Positions 24,756 to 33,525 of a stretch of 64,000 nt of DNA are shown here, piece by piece; within the stretch, counting starts at the first letter, position 1, and every line of letters begins with the position of its first letter. Made by a program: the position numbers and the translations under genes. The notes under the pieces were generated by a model, which saw only the letters and a program-made list of their open reading frames with translations, did not search any database and had not been told where the DNA came from. The stretch comes from Streptomyces humi. Its GTDB lineage: Bacteria > Actinomycetota > Actinomycetes > Streptomycetales > Streptomycetaceae. The stretch lies in the NCBI RefSeq assembly GCF_001005085.2, contig NZ_LBMU02000003.1:1-64000 (forward strand). Direction: 5' to 3'.

Positions 24756-26669
24756 TCAGAGGGCGGCGGGGCCGTGCTCGCGCAACGCCTGTCCGTACTG
24801 CTGGAGCACCCACAACTCGTTCTGCACGGCGGCGAGTTGGGCCGGGTCACCGCCGCTGCCGAGGCGGGTGAGGGTGATCTGGATCTCGTGGATGCGGCGG
24901 TCGACGGCGCGGCGGCGGACGGTCACGAGTTGTTCGCCGGCGTAGTTCTCGTCGACGGTGCGGCGCATGATCGCCTCGACGGCGAGTTCGGTGACCATGG
25001 CGCGCACGGTGTCGTCGGGGGCGATCTCCCGCACCCGCACCAGGTACTCCTGGGGGTCGTGGAGGCCCTGTGCGGCGCCGCCCGCCTCCATGATGGCCTG
25101 GCGTACGGCCGCGTAGGGCGCCGCGGTGAACTCGTCGATGCCGTACGCGTCGAACGCCGGGGAGACCAGCTCCGGGCGCTGTAGGGCGAGTTTCAGCAGC
25201 TCGCGCTCGGTGGCGTAGACGGCGTTGCGGAGGTTGAGGGCGGGGCCGGGGGCGGCGGGGCGCGCGGCGGTGTCGTACGACGCCTGCTGCGGGCCGCGGG
25301 CGGGGCCGGGGCCGGGGCCGCCGCGGCCGCCCTTCTCCCGGGCCCAACGGGCCAGCTGGGCCACCCGCTTGACCACGAACTGGGTGTCGAGGATGCCGAG
25401 CATGCCGGCCAGTTCGACGGCGACCTCGTGCTGGGCGCCGCTGTTCTTGATCCGGGCGACGATCGGGGCGGCCTCGTCGAGGGCCGCGGCGCGCCCGGCC
25501 GGGGTGTCCAGGTCGTACCGGTTCACCACCTGCCGGAGCGCGAACTCGAAGAGCGGGGTGCGGGGTTCGGCCAGGTCGGCCACCGCCTCGTCGCCCTTGG
25601 CGAGCCGCAGCTCGCAGGGGTCCATGCCGTCGGGGGCGATCGCGATGTACGTCTCCGCGGCGAACTTCTGGTCGTCCTCGAAGGCGCGCAGGGCAGCCTT
25701 CTGGCCGGCCGCGTCGCCGTCGAAGGTGAAGATCACCCGGGCGCTGCCGTTGTCCATCAGGAGCCGGCGCAGGATCTTGATGTGGTCGCCGCCGAAGGCC
25801 GTGCCGCAGGTGGCGATGGCGGTGGTCACCCCGGCCAGGTGGCAGGCCATGACGTCCGTGTAGCCCTCGACGACCACCGCCCGGCTGGACTTGGCGATCT
25901 GCTGCTTGGCGAGGTCGATGCCGTACAGGACCTGGGACTTCTTGTAGATCGCGGTGTCGGGCGTGTTGAGGTACTTGGGGCCGTTGTCGCTCTCGTAGAG
26001 CTTGCGGGCGCCGAAGCCGACGACCTCGCCGCCGATGTCCCGGATGGGCCACATGAGACGGCCGCGGAACCGGTCGATCGGACCGCGCCGGCCCTCCTGC
26101 GAGAGCCCCGACAGCAGGAGTTCCTTGTCGGTGAAGCCCTGGCCGCGCAGATAGCGGGTGAGGTGGTCCCAGCCCTGGGGGCTGTAGCCGACGCCGAAGT
26201 GCACGGCCGCGGCCTGGTCGAAGCCGCGCTCGGCGAGGAAGACCCGGCCGGTCTCGGCCTCGGGGCTGGTGGCGAGCTGCTCGGCGTACCAGACGGCGGC
26301 GATCTTGTGCGCCTCGACCAGCCGGATCCGCTCGCCGCGCTGGTGGGCCGGGTTGTACCCGCCCTCCTCGTAGCGCAGGGTGATGCCGGCCTGGGCGGCC
26401 AGCCGCTCGACCGCCTCCGAGAAGGAGAGGTGATCGACCTTCATCACGAAGGTGAGGGTGTCGCCGCCCTCCTGGCAGCCGAAGCAGTGGAAGAGTCCCT
26501 TGCTCGGGCTGACCTGGAAGGACGGCGACTTCTCGTCGTGGAACGGGCACAGGCCCTTCAGGTTCCCGCCGCCCGCGTTGCGCAGCTGGAGGTACTCGGA
26601 CACGACGGCGTCGATCGGGACCGCGTCCCGTACCGCCTTCACATCCTCGTCATTGATCCGTCCGGCCAC
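24756..26669 (-). CDS. dnaG: DNA primase
   Basis: 637 aa. N-terminal zinc-binding domain (LCPFHDEKSPSF, then FHCFGCQEGGD: Cys-His-Cys-Cys ligands), catalytic core with the KLYESDNGPKYLNTPDT region, and a TOPRIM domain with VVVEGYTDVMACHLAG and VIFTFDGDAAGQKAA holding the metal-binding acids. The C-terminal helicase-interacting region follows a Gly/Pro-rich linker (GGRGGPGPGPARGPQQ). Synthesises RNA primers for replication. Start ATG 26669 is the family-typical MAGRINDEDVKAVRD. Probably cotranscribed with hrdA. Confidence 0.98.
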   Translation of the reverse strand: MAGRINDEDVKAVRDAVPIDAVVSEYLQLRNAGGGNLKGLCPFHDEKSPSFQVSPSKGLFHCFGCQEGGDTLTFVMKVDHLSFSEAVERLAAQAGITLRYEEGGYNPAHQRGERIRLVEAHKIAAVWYAEQLATSPEAETGRVFLAERGFDQAAAVHFGVGYSPQGWDHLTRYLRGQGFTDKELLLSGLSQEGRRGPIDRFRGRLMWPIRDIGGEVVGFGARKLYESDNGPKYLNTPDTAIYKKSQVLYGIDLAKQQIAKSSRAVVVEGYTDVMACHLAGVTTAIATCGTAFGGDHIKILRRLLMDNGSARVIFTFDGDAAGQKAALRAFEDDQKFAAETYIAIAPDGMDPCELRLAKGDEAVADLAEPRTPLFEFALRQVVNRYDLDTPAGRAAALDEAAPIVARIKNSGAQHEVAVELAGMLGILDTQFVVKRVAQLARWAREKGGRGGPGPGPARGPQQASYDTAARPAAPGPALNLRNAVYATERELLKLALQRPELVSPAFDAYGIDEFTAAPYAAVRQAIMEAGGAAQGLHDPQEYLVRVREIAPDDTVRAMVTELAVEAIMRRTVDENYAGEQLVTVRRRAVDRRIHEIQITLTRLGSGGDPAQLAAVQNELWVLQQYGQALREHGPAAL

Positions 26670-26726
26670 GGATGAATTCTACGGGGACGGTCCGACATCA
26701 CTGAGGCACGTGCGGCGCCCCGTCAG

Positions 26727-26769
26727 TGGCGCGGGGAACCGCGCGGGTGACCACGCGCCACCCGCGCCC
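26727..26769. repeat. Interspersed intergenic repeat, copy B
   Basis: TGGCGCGGGGAACCGCGCG then GGTGACCACGCGCCACCCGC: diverged member of the family seen at 17801 and 29683, between dnaG and the oxidoreductase gene. Confidence 0.65.
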
Positions 26770-26795
26770 GCGGCCCGGCGGAACCCGGCACCCGG

Positions 26796-28058
26796 CTAGG
26801 CGAGCGAATCCAGCGCCACATGGGGGTCGGCCAGCGCGTCGAGATCCACCGGCGCCCCGGAGCGGATCAGCCTCTGGATCGGCTCTGTGACATCCCACAC
26901 GTTCACGTTCATCCCGGCCAGCACCCGCCCCTCCTTCGCCCAGAACGCGATGAACTCCCGCTTCCCCGCGTCACCCCGGATGACGACCTGGTCGTACGAA
27001 CCGGGCGGCGCCCAGCCGCTGTACTCCATGCCGAGGTCGTACTGGTCGGTGAAGAAGTACGGCACCCGGTCGTACACCGCGTCCCGCCCGAGCATCGACC
27101 GCGCCGCCGCCGGGCCGCCGTTGAGCGCGTTGGCCCAGTGCTCCACGCGGAGCCTGGTGTCGAACAGGGCGTGCGGGAAGGAGGCCACGTCGCCGGCCGC
27201 GTAGATGTCCGGGTCGGACGTGCGCAGCCGGGCGTCGACCACGATGCCGCCGCCGTGCGCCCGGTCGGCGATCTCCAGGCCCGCCGCCTCGGCGAGACCC
27301 ACCCGGGGCGCCGCGCCGATCGCCGCCAGGACGTCGTGCGCCGGGTGCTCCTCGCCGTCGTCGGTGCGGGCGGCGAGGACCATGCCGTCCTGGCCGATGA
27401 TCTCGGTGAGGCGCACCCCGAAGTGGAACCGGACGCCGTGCTCCCGGTGCAGCTCGGCGAAGACGTTGCCCAGCTCGGGGCCGAGCACGCCGTGCAGCGG
27501 GGTCGGTCCGTGCTCGATGACGGTGACCTCGGCGCCGTACGTCCGCGCCGCCGCCGCGATCTCCAGGCCGATCCAGCCGGCGCCCGCGATCACGAGGTGC
27601 CCGTTGTCCCGGCCGAGCGCCCCGAGGACGCCCTTGAGGCGCTCGGCGTGCGCGAGGCGGCGCAGGTGGTGGACGCCGGCCAGGTCGGTGCCGGGGATGT
27701 CCAGGCGGCGGGGCTCCGCACCGGTGGCGAGCAGCAGTTTGTCGTAGCGCACCAGGGTGCCGTCGTCACCGAAGCGGACGGTCTTCGCGGCGCGGTCGAC
27801 GCGGTCCACGGTCTGGCCGAGGTGCAGTTCGACGTCGTTCTGCGCGTACCAGGCGGGCTCGTGGACGAAGACGCTGTCGCGTTCCTCCTTGCCGAGCAGG
27901 TACCCCTTGGAGAGCGGCGGCCGCTCGTACGGGTGGTCGCGTTCGTCGCAGATCAGTATCACCCGGCCGCTGAAACCCTCGGCCCGGAGGGTCTCGGCCG
28001 CCTTCGCTCCGGCGAGTCCGCCACCGACGATGACGAATGTCTGGTCCGCGTCGACCAC
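26796..28058 (-). CDS. FAD-dependent pyridine nucleotide-disulfide-type oxidoreductase (ferredoxin reductase-like)
   Basis: 420 aa. FAD site FVIVGGGLAGAKAAETLRAE, substrate-pocket motif HPYERPPLSKGYLLG typical of rubredoxin/ferredoxin reductases, NAD site VIAGAGWIGLEIAAAA and second FAD motif DIYAAGDVASFP; a C-terminal reductase domain follows. No redox-active CxxC pair is visible. GTG 28058 is preceded by GAGGAGG at good spacing. Likely passes electrons from NAD(P)H to a ferredoxin, for example for a P450 or Rieske enzyme encoded elsewhere. Confidence 0.92.
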   Translation of the reverse strand: MVDADQTFVIVGGGLAGAKAAETLRAEGFSGRVILICDERDHPYERPPLSKGYLLGKEERDSVFVHEPAWYAQNDVELHLGQTVDRVDRAAKTVRFGDDGTLVRYDKLLLATGAEPRRLDIPGTDLAGVHHLRRLAHAERLKGVLGALGRDNGHLVIAGAGWIGLEIAAAARTYGAEVTVIEHGPTPLHGVLGPELGNVFAELHREHGVRFHFGVRLTEIIGQDGMVLAARTDDGEEHPAHDVLAAIGAAPRVGLAEAAGLEIADRAHGGGIVVDARLRTSDPDIYAAGDVASFPHALFDTRLRVEHWANALNGGPAAARSMLGRDAVYDRVPYFFTDQYDLGMEYSGWAPPGSYDQVVIRGDAGKREFIAFWAKEGRVLAGMNVNVWDVTEPIQRLIRSGAPVDLDALADPHVALDSLA

Positions 28059-28217
28059 TTGAAGCCTCCTCGTAAGGGTGCCGCCACATATGCCGCCCAC
28101 ATGCGCCGCACTGTGAGCCTCCCGCACGCAGCGTGATGCGGGAAGAGGGGGTGACCTTCGGTGCCCCGATCCTGCCCTGCCCAGGGCCCGGCCGGGCCAC
28201 GGAGTGTCAGCAATTCT

Positions 28218-29504
28218 TCACATACGCCCCGTCAGCCTCGCATGCAACGACCGCGCGGAGGCGTCGGTGAGCGAGGCGATCTGATCGACGATCACACGCT
28301 TGCGGGCGTGGTCGTCACCGGCCGTGTCGAACAGCGCCCGGAACTGCGGGTCGAGGCCCTCGGGCGCGCGGGCGGTGAGCGCCTCGGCGAGCTCCGCCAC
28401 GATGATCCGCTGCTCGGCACGGATCCGCTCCTGCTCGGCGCGCTGCATGACGTACCGGTGGGCGATCGACTTCAGCACCGCGCACTCCATCCGGGCCGCG
28501 CGCGGTACGACGAGTTCGGCGCCGTAGCGGGTGAGCCGGCCGGTGCCGTACCGCTCCCGCGTGGCGCTCTCCGCGGCCAGGCAGAACCGGCCGATGAGCT
28601 GGCTGGTGGCGTCCTTGAGGCGGGCCTGGGCGACCGCCGTGCCGTCGTAGCCGTGCGGCCACCACTCCTCGCCCTGGAGCCGGTCGAGGGCGGCGGCGAG
28701 TTCGGCGGGGTCGGTGCCGGCGGGCACGTATCTGCCTACGGCGACGGCGAAGACCTCCTGCCGTTCGGCCTCCGCGTACAGCCAGTCGGGGTCGATGTGG
28801 CCGGCGTGCAGGCCGTCCTCGACGTCGTGCACGGAGTAGGCGACGTCGTCGGACCAGTCCATCACCTGGGCCTCGAAGCAGGTGCGGGTGCCGGGGGCCT
28901 CCTTGCGGACCCAGTCGAAGACCGGCCGGTCGTCCTCGTACACGCCGAACTTCGGGGAGGCCGGGTCGGTGGGGTGCGCGCCGCGCGGCCACGGGTACTT
29001 GGTGGCGGCGTCCAGGGCGGCACGGGTCAGGTTGAGGCCGACGGAGCCCTCGGGGGTGAACCGTTTGGGCTCGATGCGGGTGAGCAGCCGCAGGGACTGG
29101 GCGTTGCCCTCGAAGCCGCCGCAGTCGTCGGCGAACTCGTTCAGCGCCTGCTCGCCGTTGTGCCCGAACGGGGGGTGGCCGAGGTCGTGGGAGAGGCACG
29201 CGGCCTCCACCAGGTCGGGGTCGCAGCCGAGGGCGGCGCCCAGTTCGCGGCCGACCTGGGCGCATTCCAGGGAGTGGGTGAGGCGGGTGCGGGGGCTGGC
29301 GTCCCATGCCTGGGCGGAGGTGCCGGGGGTGACGACCTGGGTCTTGCCGGCGAGCCTTCTGAGGGCGGCGGAGTGCAGGATGCGGGCGCGGTCACGCTGG
29401 AAGGCGGTGCGGCCGGGGCGTTTGTCGGGTTCGGGGGCCCAGCGGTCGGCTGACGCCGGGTCGTAGGCCGCGGAGGGTGCGGGTGCGGGTGCGGGGACTG
29501 CCAT
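28218..29504 (-). CDS. dgt: Deoxyguanosinetriphosphate triphosphohydrolase (dGTPase-like HD protein)
   Basis: 428 aa. HD-domain metal motif [20 protein letters not shown], upstream [18 protein letters not shown], and [16 protein letters not shown]: all hallmarks of dGTPase-type HD hydrolases (hydrolysing dNTP to deoxynucleoside and triphosphate). ATG 29504 begins [20 protein letters not shown], a short disordered lead before the conserved [19 protein letters not shown]. Stands near dnaG and hrdA in what looks like conserved chromosomal core. Confidence 0.95.
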   Translation of the reverse strand: MAVPAPAPAPSAAYDPASADRWAPEPDKRPGRTAFQRDRARILHSAALRRLAGKTQVVTPGTSAQAWDASPRTRLTHSLECAQVGRELGAALGCDPDLVEAACLSHDLGHPPFGHNGEQALNEFADDCGGFEGNAQSLRLLTRIEPKRFTPEGSVGLNLTRAALDAATKYPWPRGAHPTDPASPKFGVYEDDRPVFDWVRKEAPGTRTCFEAQVMDWSDDVAYSVHDVEDGLHAGHIDPDWLYAEAERQEVFAVAVGRYVPAGTDPAELAAALDRLQGEEWWPHGYDGTAVAQARLKDATSQLIGRFCLAAESATRERYGTGRLTRYGAELVVPRAARMECAVLKSIAHRYVMQRAEQERIRAEQRIIVAELAEALTARAPEGLDPQFRALFDTAGDDHARKRVIVDQIASLTDASARSLHARLTGRM

Positions 29505-29560
29505 GGTTCGACAGTACGGGGCGGTAGTGACAAATGGGTGTTTGGTGCGCCTGCCCGCCT

Positions 29561-29610
29561 GCCGGGTTGGGGTGCGTTCGCGGCTGCCGGGTTGGGGTGC
29601 GTTCGCGGCT
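29561..29610. repeat. 25-bp tandem duplication
   Basis: Two identical 25-bp units starting GCCGGGTTGGGGTGCGTTCG at 29561 and 29586, upstream of dgt. Confidence 0.9.
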
Positions 29611-29625
29611 GCGGGTGGGTGGGGG

Positions 29626-29707
29626 CTGATCGCGCAGTTCCCCGCGCCCCTTTCGGGGCGGCCCGGTGGACCCGCCTTCTTGGGGGCGCGGGGAACTGCG
29701 CGATCAG
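29626..29707. repeat. Perfect 25-bp inverted repeat (interspersed repeat copy C)
   Basis: The arms at 29626-29650 (starting CTGATCGCGCAGTTCC) and 29683-29707 (ending GAACTGCGCGATCAG) are perfect inverted copies with a 32-bp loop. The right arm belongs to the same family as the repeats at 17801 and 26727. The structure could fold into a very stable hairpin and terminate transcription from the chelatase gene toward dgt. Confidence 0.9.
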
Positions 29708-29742
29708 CCACATCGCACCCGCAGCCACCCACACACCGGCAG

Positions 29743-29809
29743 CGTCCACGCACCCGCAGCAGTCCACGCACCCGCAGCAGTCCACGCACCCGCAGCGGTC
29801 CACGCACCC
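29743..29809. repeat. 18-bp tandem repeat, 3.7 copies
   Basis: Units of TCCACGCACCCGCAGC plus two variable bases (first units CG, AG, AG), abutting the stop codon of the chelatase gene at 29810. Confidence 0.9.
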
Positions 29810-30544
29810 CTAGGCGGCCACGGTCTCCGGCGTTCCCAGTGCCCGCTCGTACCGGTGGAGGATCAGGGCGGCCATCGCGTCGTGGGCTCCCAGAGGTGCC
29901 GAGGCGATCCACGGGGCGGGTGCCGCGCACTCGGTGGCGAAGCGGCCGGGGGCCGTGAAGTAGGAGGCGACGGCGATGTGGCGGCGGCCCCTCGCCCGCA
30001 GGGCGGCGATCGCCTCCGGGACCGTCGGGGCCGCAGCCGAGGCGTAGGCCGGCAGGACCGGGACACCCAGGCGGGCGGCGAGCAGGCCAGCCATGCGGCT
30101 GGTGTCGACCCTGGCGTCGGGGTCACGGGAACCCGCCGCCGCCAGAACCACCGCGCTCGCGGGCCTCGGGCGCCAGCCCGCCTCCAGCAGGCGGGCCCGC
30201 AGCGTGTCGGCCAGGAGGGGGTGCGGGCCCAGCGGGGCGGCGACGCGTGTGCGGGCGCAGGCGGCGGCCGCCGCCTCCGGGATGTCCCGCTTGACGTGGT
30301 AGCCACGGCCTAGGAGGAGCGGGACGAGGACGGCCTCGGTCTCTCCGAGCGCGGCGAGGGTGTCCTGGAGCAGCGGTTCGTTCAGTTCGATGTGACCGAG
30401 GTGCACGGGCAGCCCGGGGCGCAGTGCCCGCACCCGGTCCTGGAGCGCCCGTACCGTGTCGAGCGCGCGCGGGTCGCGGCTGCCGTGGGCCACCAGGACC
30501 AGGGCGGGCGGGCCGGGGCGCGGGGAAAGGTCGGTCACCGTCAT
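29810..30544 (-). CDS. Sirohydrochlorin chelatase-like protein (CbiX/SirB family)
   Basis: 244 aa with two CbiX-type halves: [19 protein letters not shown] (metal-binding His in HGSRDPR) and a degenerate second half [37 protein letters not shown] carries the second conserved His. Class II chelatases insert Fe or Co into sirohydrochlorin. A ferrochelatase role would supply siroheme for NirB encoded 8 kb away. A cobaltochelatase role would feed cobalamin, which the radical SAM maturase would use. Sequence alone does not decide between them. Confidence 0.85.
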   Translation of the reverse strand: MTVTDLSPRPGPPALVLVAHGSRDPRALDTVRALQDRVRALRPGLPVHLGHIELNEPLLQDTLAALGETEAVLVPLLLGRGYHVKRDIPEAAAAACARTRVAAPLGPHPLLADTLRARLLEAGWRPRPASAVVLAAAGSRDPDARVDTSRMAGLLAARLGVPVLPAYASAAAPTVPEAIAALRARGRRHIAVASYFTAPGRFATECAAPAPWIASAPLGAHDAMAALILHRYERALGTPETVAA

Positions 30545-30699
30545 AGGAAAATCCTCACCGGAGGAGATTGCGCGGCCGTTGCCTGACCGTCACGACTGTT
30601 TTCCGGCGCTTCACGGTGCGGAGTCGCGCGGTGTGAGCGAACCGGAACGCCCCGGCCCGCGTCCTCCATCATCGAGGCCGACAGGGGGGGAAGACCCGT

Positions 30700-31377
30700 A
30701 TGAAGCTCCGGCGACCGCGTCTGCCGCGCACCCGCGCCGGCCGGCGGCGGCTGGTACAGGGGGTGGTGGCCGGCTGTGTGCTGGCGCTGCTGCCCGCCAC
30801 CTGGCTGTACGTGTCCACGGCGGACCGGCTGCGGACGGTGGCGGACGTGCCGCGCACCGACGTGGCCGTGGTGTTCGGCGCGGGTCTGTGGGACGGCGAG
30901 CCGTCGCCGTACCTCGCCCACCGGCTGGACGCGGCGGCGACGCTGTACCGGGCGGGCCGTGTCAGGGTGGTCCTCGTCACCGGTGACAACAGCCGCGAGG
31001 ACTACGACGAGCCGGACGCGATGCGTGCCTACCTCACCCGGCACGGCGTCCCCGGCGGGCGCGTCGTCACCGACTACGCGGGCTTCGACACCTGGGACTC
31101 CTGTGTCCGGGCGAAGAAGATCTTCGGGGTGGACCGGGCCGTACTGATCAGCCAGGGGTTCCACATCCGGCGTGCGGTGGCGCTGTGCGAGGCGGCGGGG
31201 GTGACGTCGTACGGGGTCGGGGTCGACGACAAGCACGACGCGACCTGGTACTACGGGGGCACCCGGGAGGTCTTCGCGGCGGCCAAGGCGGCGCTGGACG
31301 TGGTGTTCGAGCCGAACCCCCAGTTCCTCGGGCGGAAGGAACCAGGGGTGGCCCGTGCGCTGGCCGGCGGCCGCTGA
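30700..31377 (+). CDS. SanA/YdcF-family (DUF218) envelope protein
   Basis: 225 aa. Basic start MKLRRPRLPRTRAGRRRL, one transmembrane helix (VQGVVAGCVLALLPATWLYV), then the DUF218 domain: DVAVVFGAGLWDGEPSPYLA, LVTGDNSREDYDEPDAMRAYL, FDTWDSCVRAKKIFGVDRAV and LISQGFHIRRAVALCEAAG. SanA homologues affect vancomycin exclusion and envelope integrity. It stands alone between convergent or divergent neighbours. Confidence 0.92.
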   Translation: MKLRRPRLPRTRAGRRRLVQGVVAGCVLALLPATWLYVSTADRLRTVADVPRTDVAVVFGAGLWDGEPSPYLAHRLDAAATLYRAGRVRVVLVTGDNSREDYDEPDAMRAYLTRHGVPGGRVVTDYAGFDTWDSCVRAKKIFGVDRAVLISQGFHIRRAVALCEAAGVTSYGVGVDDKHDATWYYGGTREVFAAAKAALDVVFEPNPQFLGRKEPGVARALAGGR

Positions 31378-31385
31378 CGCGGTCC

Positions 31386-32663
31386 TCAGGCCACCCGCAG
31401 ACCGTTCACCGGGCCGGCGGTACCGCGCCCGCTGACCCGGTCGTCGGTGCGGCCGAGGTGTTCGAGACGGCCGTCGGGGGTCCAGCGGCCGAGGTCGCCG
31501 GTGCGGACCATGGTGCGGCCCGCGCCCAGGAAGGGGTCGGGGGCGTGCCGCCGGCCGTCCGGCGCGTCGTCGCCGGGCCGGCCGGCGGACACCCCGTCGC
31601 CGCCCGCCCAGATCTCCCCCGTCTCGCCGATGGGCAGCGGACGGCGGTCGGTGTCCAGGACGTACACCGTGGTGCCGGGGACGGGGCGGCCCGCGGTGGG
31701 GTGTTCGGCGGCCGGGTCGTGGCGGCCCATGGTGGTGACGAGGGCCGCCCCGGCGGGGCCGCGGCAGTGGAAGAGGGCGGCCCGGCGCGACCAGCGGTCG
31801 GCGAGCGGGCGCGGGCAGGGCTCCCCCGTGACGGCGACCGCGCGGACCCGCGGGCAGGCGGCCCGGTCCAGGCCGGCCAGTACGGCCGGGGTGACGATCA
31901 GGACGGTCGCGGTGCGGGCCGCGGCGGCCGGGTCCGTGCCCCGGACGACCAGGGTGGCGCCGCGGGTGAGGCAGCCGAGGATCTCCCAGACGGCCGGTTC
32001 GTCGGCGAGGTCAAGGAGTTGGGCGACCCGGTCACCGGGGCGGATGCCGAGGCCGCCGGGTTCGGTGAGCAGCAGGCCGGTGAGGTCGCGGTGGGTGAGC
32101 CGCAGGACGGCGGGACCCGGGGTGCCGGGGGCGGGGCGGACGCAGCAGCCGTCGTCGGGGTGCGGCGGCGGCACGGGCAGCGGTCCGGCCTGGTGCGGCA
32201 CGGGGTCGTCCAGGGCGATCAGGCGGTGACCGTCGGGGAGCCGCAGACGCGGCACGTGTTCCTGCTGGGTGAGGACCACCCGGGTGCGGGCGGCGCGGAC
32301 GACGCGGGCGAGCTGGGCCGGGGAGGTGCGGCCGGCGTCCTGGGGGACGTAGGCGGCGCCCGCCTTGAGGACGGCGAGCAGGCCGACCAGCATCGGGATG
32401 GAGCGGCGGGCGAACAGGCCGACGTGGTCGCCCGGCCGGACGCCCTCGCGGACCAGGCGGCCGGCGAGCACGGAGGCGTAGCGGTCGAGTTCGCCGTAGG
32501 TGAGGGTCGCGCCGTGGTGTTCGGCGGCGACGGCGTGGGGGTGGGCGATCGCGTGCCGCTCGACGGCTCGGTGGACGAGCGGTTCGTGGACGGATGCGTC
32601 GGCGCCGCGGCCGTACTGCCAGAAGAGCTGCTGGTCGCGAGGGGTGAGGTGACGCAGAGGCAT
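31386..32663 (-). CDS. Degenerate stand-alone adenylation (AMP-binding) domain protein
   Basis: 425 aa. N-terminal NRPS A-domain features are clear (LTYGELDRYASVLAGRLVRE; GLLAVLKAGAAYVPQDAG). The ATP-binding core that should read TSGSTGxPKG is eroded to RPAPGTPGPAVLRLTHRDL. Later motifs GETGEIWAGGDGVSAG and MVRTGDLGRWTPDGRLEHL remain, but the protein stops right after GRTDDRVSGRG, lacking the C-terminal subdomain with the catalytic lysine. It is therefore unlikely to adenylate normally; a binding or regulatory role, or decay, are alternatives. ATG 32663. Confidence 0.8.
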   Translation of the reverse strand: MPLRHLTPRDQQLFWQYGRGADASVHEPLVHRAVERHAIAHPHAVAAEHHGATLTYGELDRYASVLAGRLVREGVRPGDHVGLFARRSIPMLVGLLAVLKAGAAYVPQDAGRTSPAQLARVVRAARTRVVLTQQEHVPRLRLPDGHRLIALDDPVPHQAGPLPVPPPHPDDGCCVRPAPGTPGPAVLRLTHRDLTGLLLTEPGGLGIRPGDRVAQLLDLADEPAVWEILGCLTRGATLVVRGTDPAAAARTATVLIVTPAVLAGLDRAACPRVRAVAVTGEPCPRPLADRWSRRAALFHCRGPAGAALVTTMGRHDPAAEHPTAGRPVPGTTVYVLDTDRRPLPIGETGEIWAGGDGVSAGRPGDDAPDGRRHAPDPFLGAGRTMVRTGDLGRWTPDGRLEHLGRTDDRVSGRGTAGPVNGLRVA

Positions 32664-32763
32664 GGCTCGGAAACCTCCTGGCCGGCTATTTCCAGTGGGG
32701 GGAGGCCGAGTCCGGGTGCGGCGGGGGCCCGGGCCGGGCCGGTGGGTCGAACGCCGTGCGGGT

Positions 32764-32811
32764 GGTGCGGGACAGCGGTGGTGCGGGACAGCGGTGGCGC
32801 GGGACAGCGGT
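32764..32811. repeat. 16-bp tandem repeat, three copies
   Basis: Units GGTGCGGGACAGCGGT at 32764 and 32780, and a one-base variant at 32796, upstream of the adenylation-domain gene (248-bp gap otherwise without features). Confidence 0.9.
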
Positions 32812-32911
32812 GGCAGGGGACGACTGTAGTCCGGTCCCTTGCGGTCTCAACGGGGCGTGACCGGCCAACGCGGTACGGATTGAGCCACGGGGGTGCTCAC
32901 CCGCAACGGGG

Positions 32912-33388
32912 TCACCGGCCGTCCGGGCCCGGTGGCGTCCGCCGCCCGTCCGGCGCGCGGTGCGAGAGCCAGTCCCCGGCGATGCGCCGGCCGTCCGCGC
33001 GCAGCCGCTCGGTCACGGTGGGCCCGGCGAGGTACACCCAGGCCCGGACGGCGGCCCCGTCCCGCAGCCGTACGACGTCCCGCTCGACGCGTACGTACAG
33101 GCTGGCCGGATCCCCCGGTACGCACTCCTCCAACTCGTCGAGCTCCAGGAGGAGTCGGGCGTACGCCTCGGGCCGGGCGGTGACGAGCTCGCCGCTGACC
33201 GGGTCCGCCGCGCCGGGTTCCTCGACGGCGTAGGGGTAGCCGGGTCCGTCGTAGAGCACCGTGCCGCCGAGACGGCCGGGTTCCTCCGTCTCCGTGCGGC
33301 CGCGCAGGAACGCGTCGTGGTTGAGCTGGCCGGGGCGGAGCGTGCCGTAGACGAAGAAAGGGAGGTGGCGGGGGTCACGGGTGGTCAC
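32912..33388 (-). CDS. Gamma-glutamylcyclotransferase-like (AIG2/GGCT) protein
   Basis: About 158 aa from GTG 33388. HLPFFVYGTLRPGQLNHDAF is the signature beta-strand and YGTLRxGQ loop of the family. The catalytic Glu is likely in LLLELDELEECVPGDPASLY. C-terminal SHRAPDGRRTPPGPDGR is disordered. No ribosome-binding site precedes GTG 33388, so a leaderless transcript or an upstream start is possible. Substrate in bacteria is uncertain (gamma-glutamyl amines or dipeptides). Confidence 0.82.
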   Translation of the reverse strand: MTTRDPRHLPFFVYGTLRPGQLNHDAFLRGRTETEEPGRLGGTVLYDGPGYPYAVEEPGAADPVSGELVTARPEAYARLLLELDELEECVPGDPASLYVRVERDVVRLRDGAAVRAWVYLAGPTVTERLRADGRRIAGDWLSHRAPDGRRTPPGPDGR

Positions 33389-33445
33389 AGGAAGGATTCT
33401 GCACCCACCCCGGTCCCCCACACATCTCCATGAAGGCGCTATGGA

Positions 33446-33459
33446 CATGACATGTCATG
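33446..33459. promoter_or_regulatory. Perfect 14-bp palindrome upstream of metalloprotease gene
   Basis: CATGACATGTCATG is self-complementary and lies 66 bp upstream of the protease start codon. A likely operator or promoter-proximal binding site; binding protein unknown. Confidence 0.55.
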
Positions 33460-33525
33460 GCCCCTTAAATCTGTCTCGTCATCAGCGCCACCCCCACGCC
33501 TTCGAGGCACTCCCCGAGGAGACTG

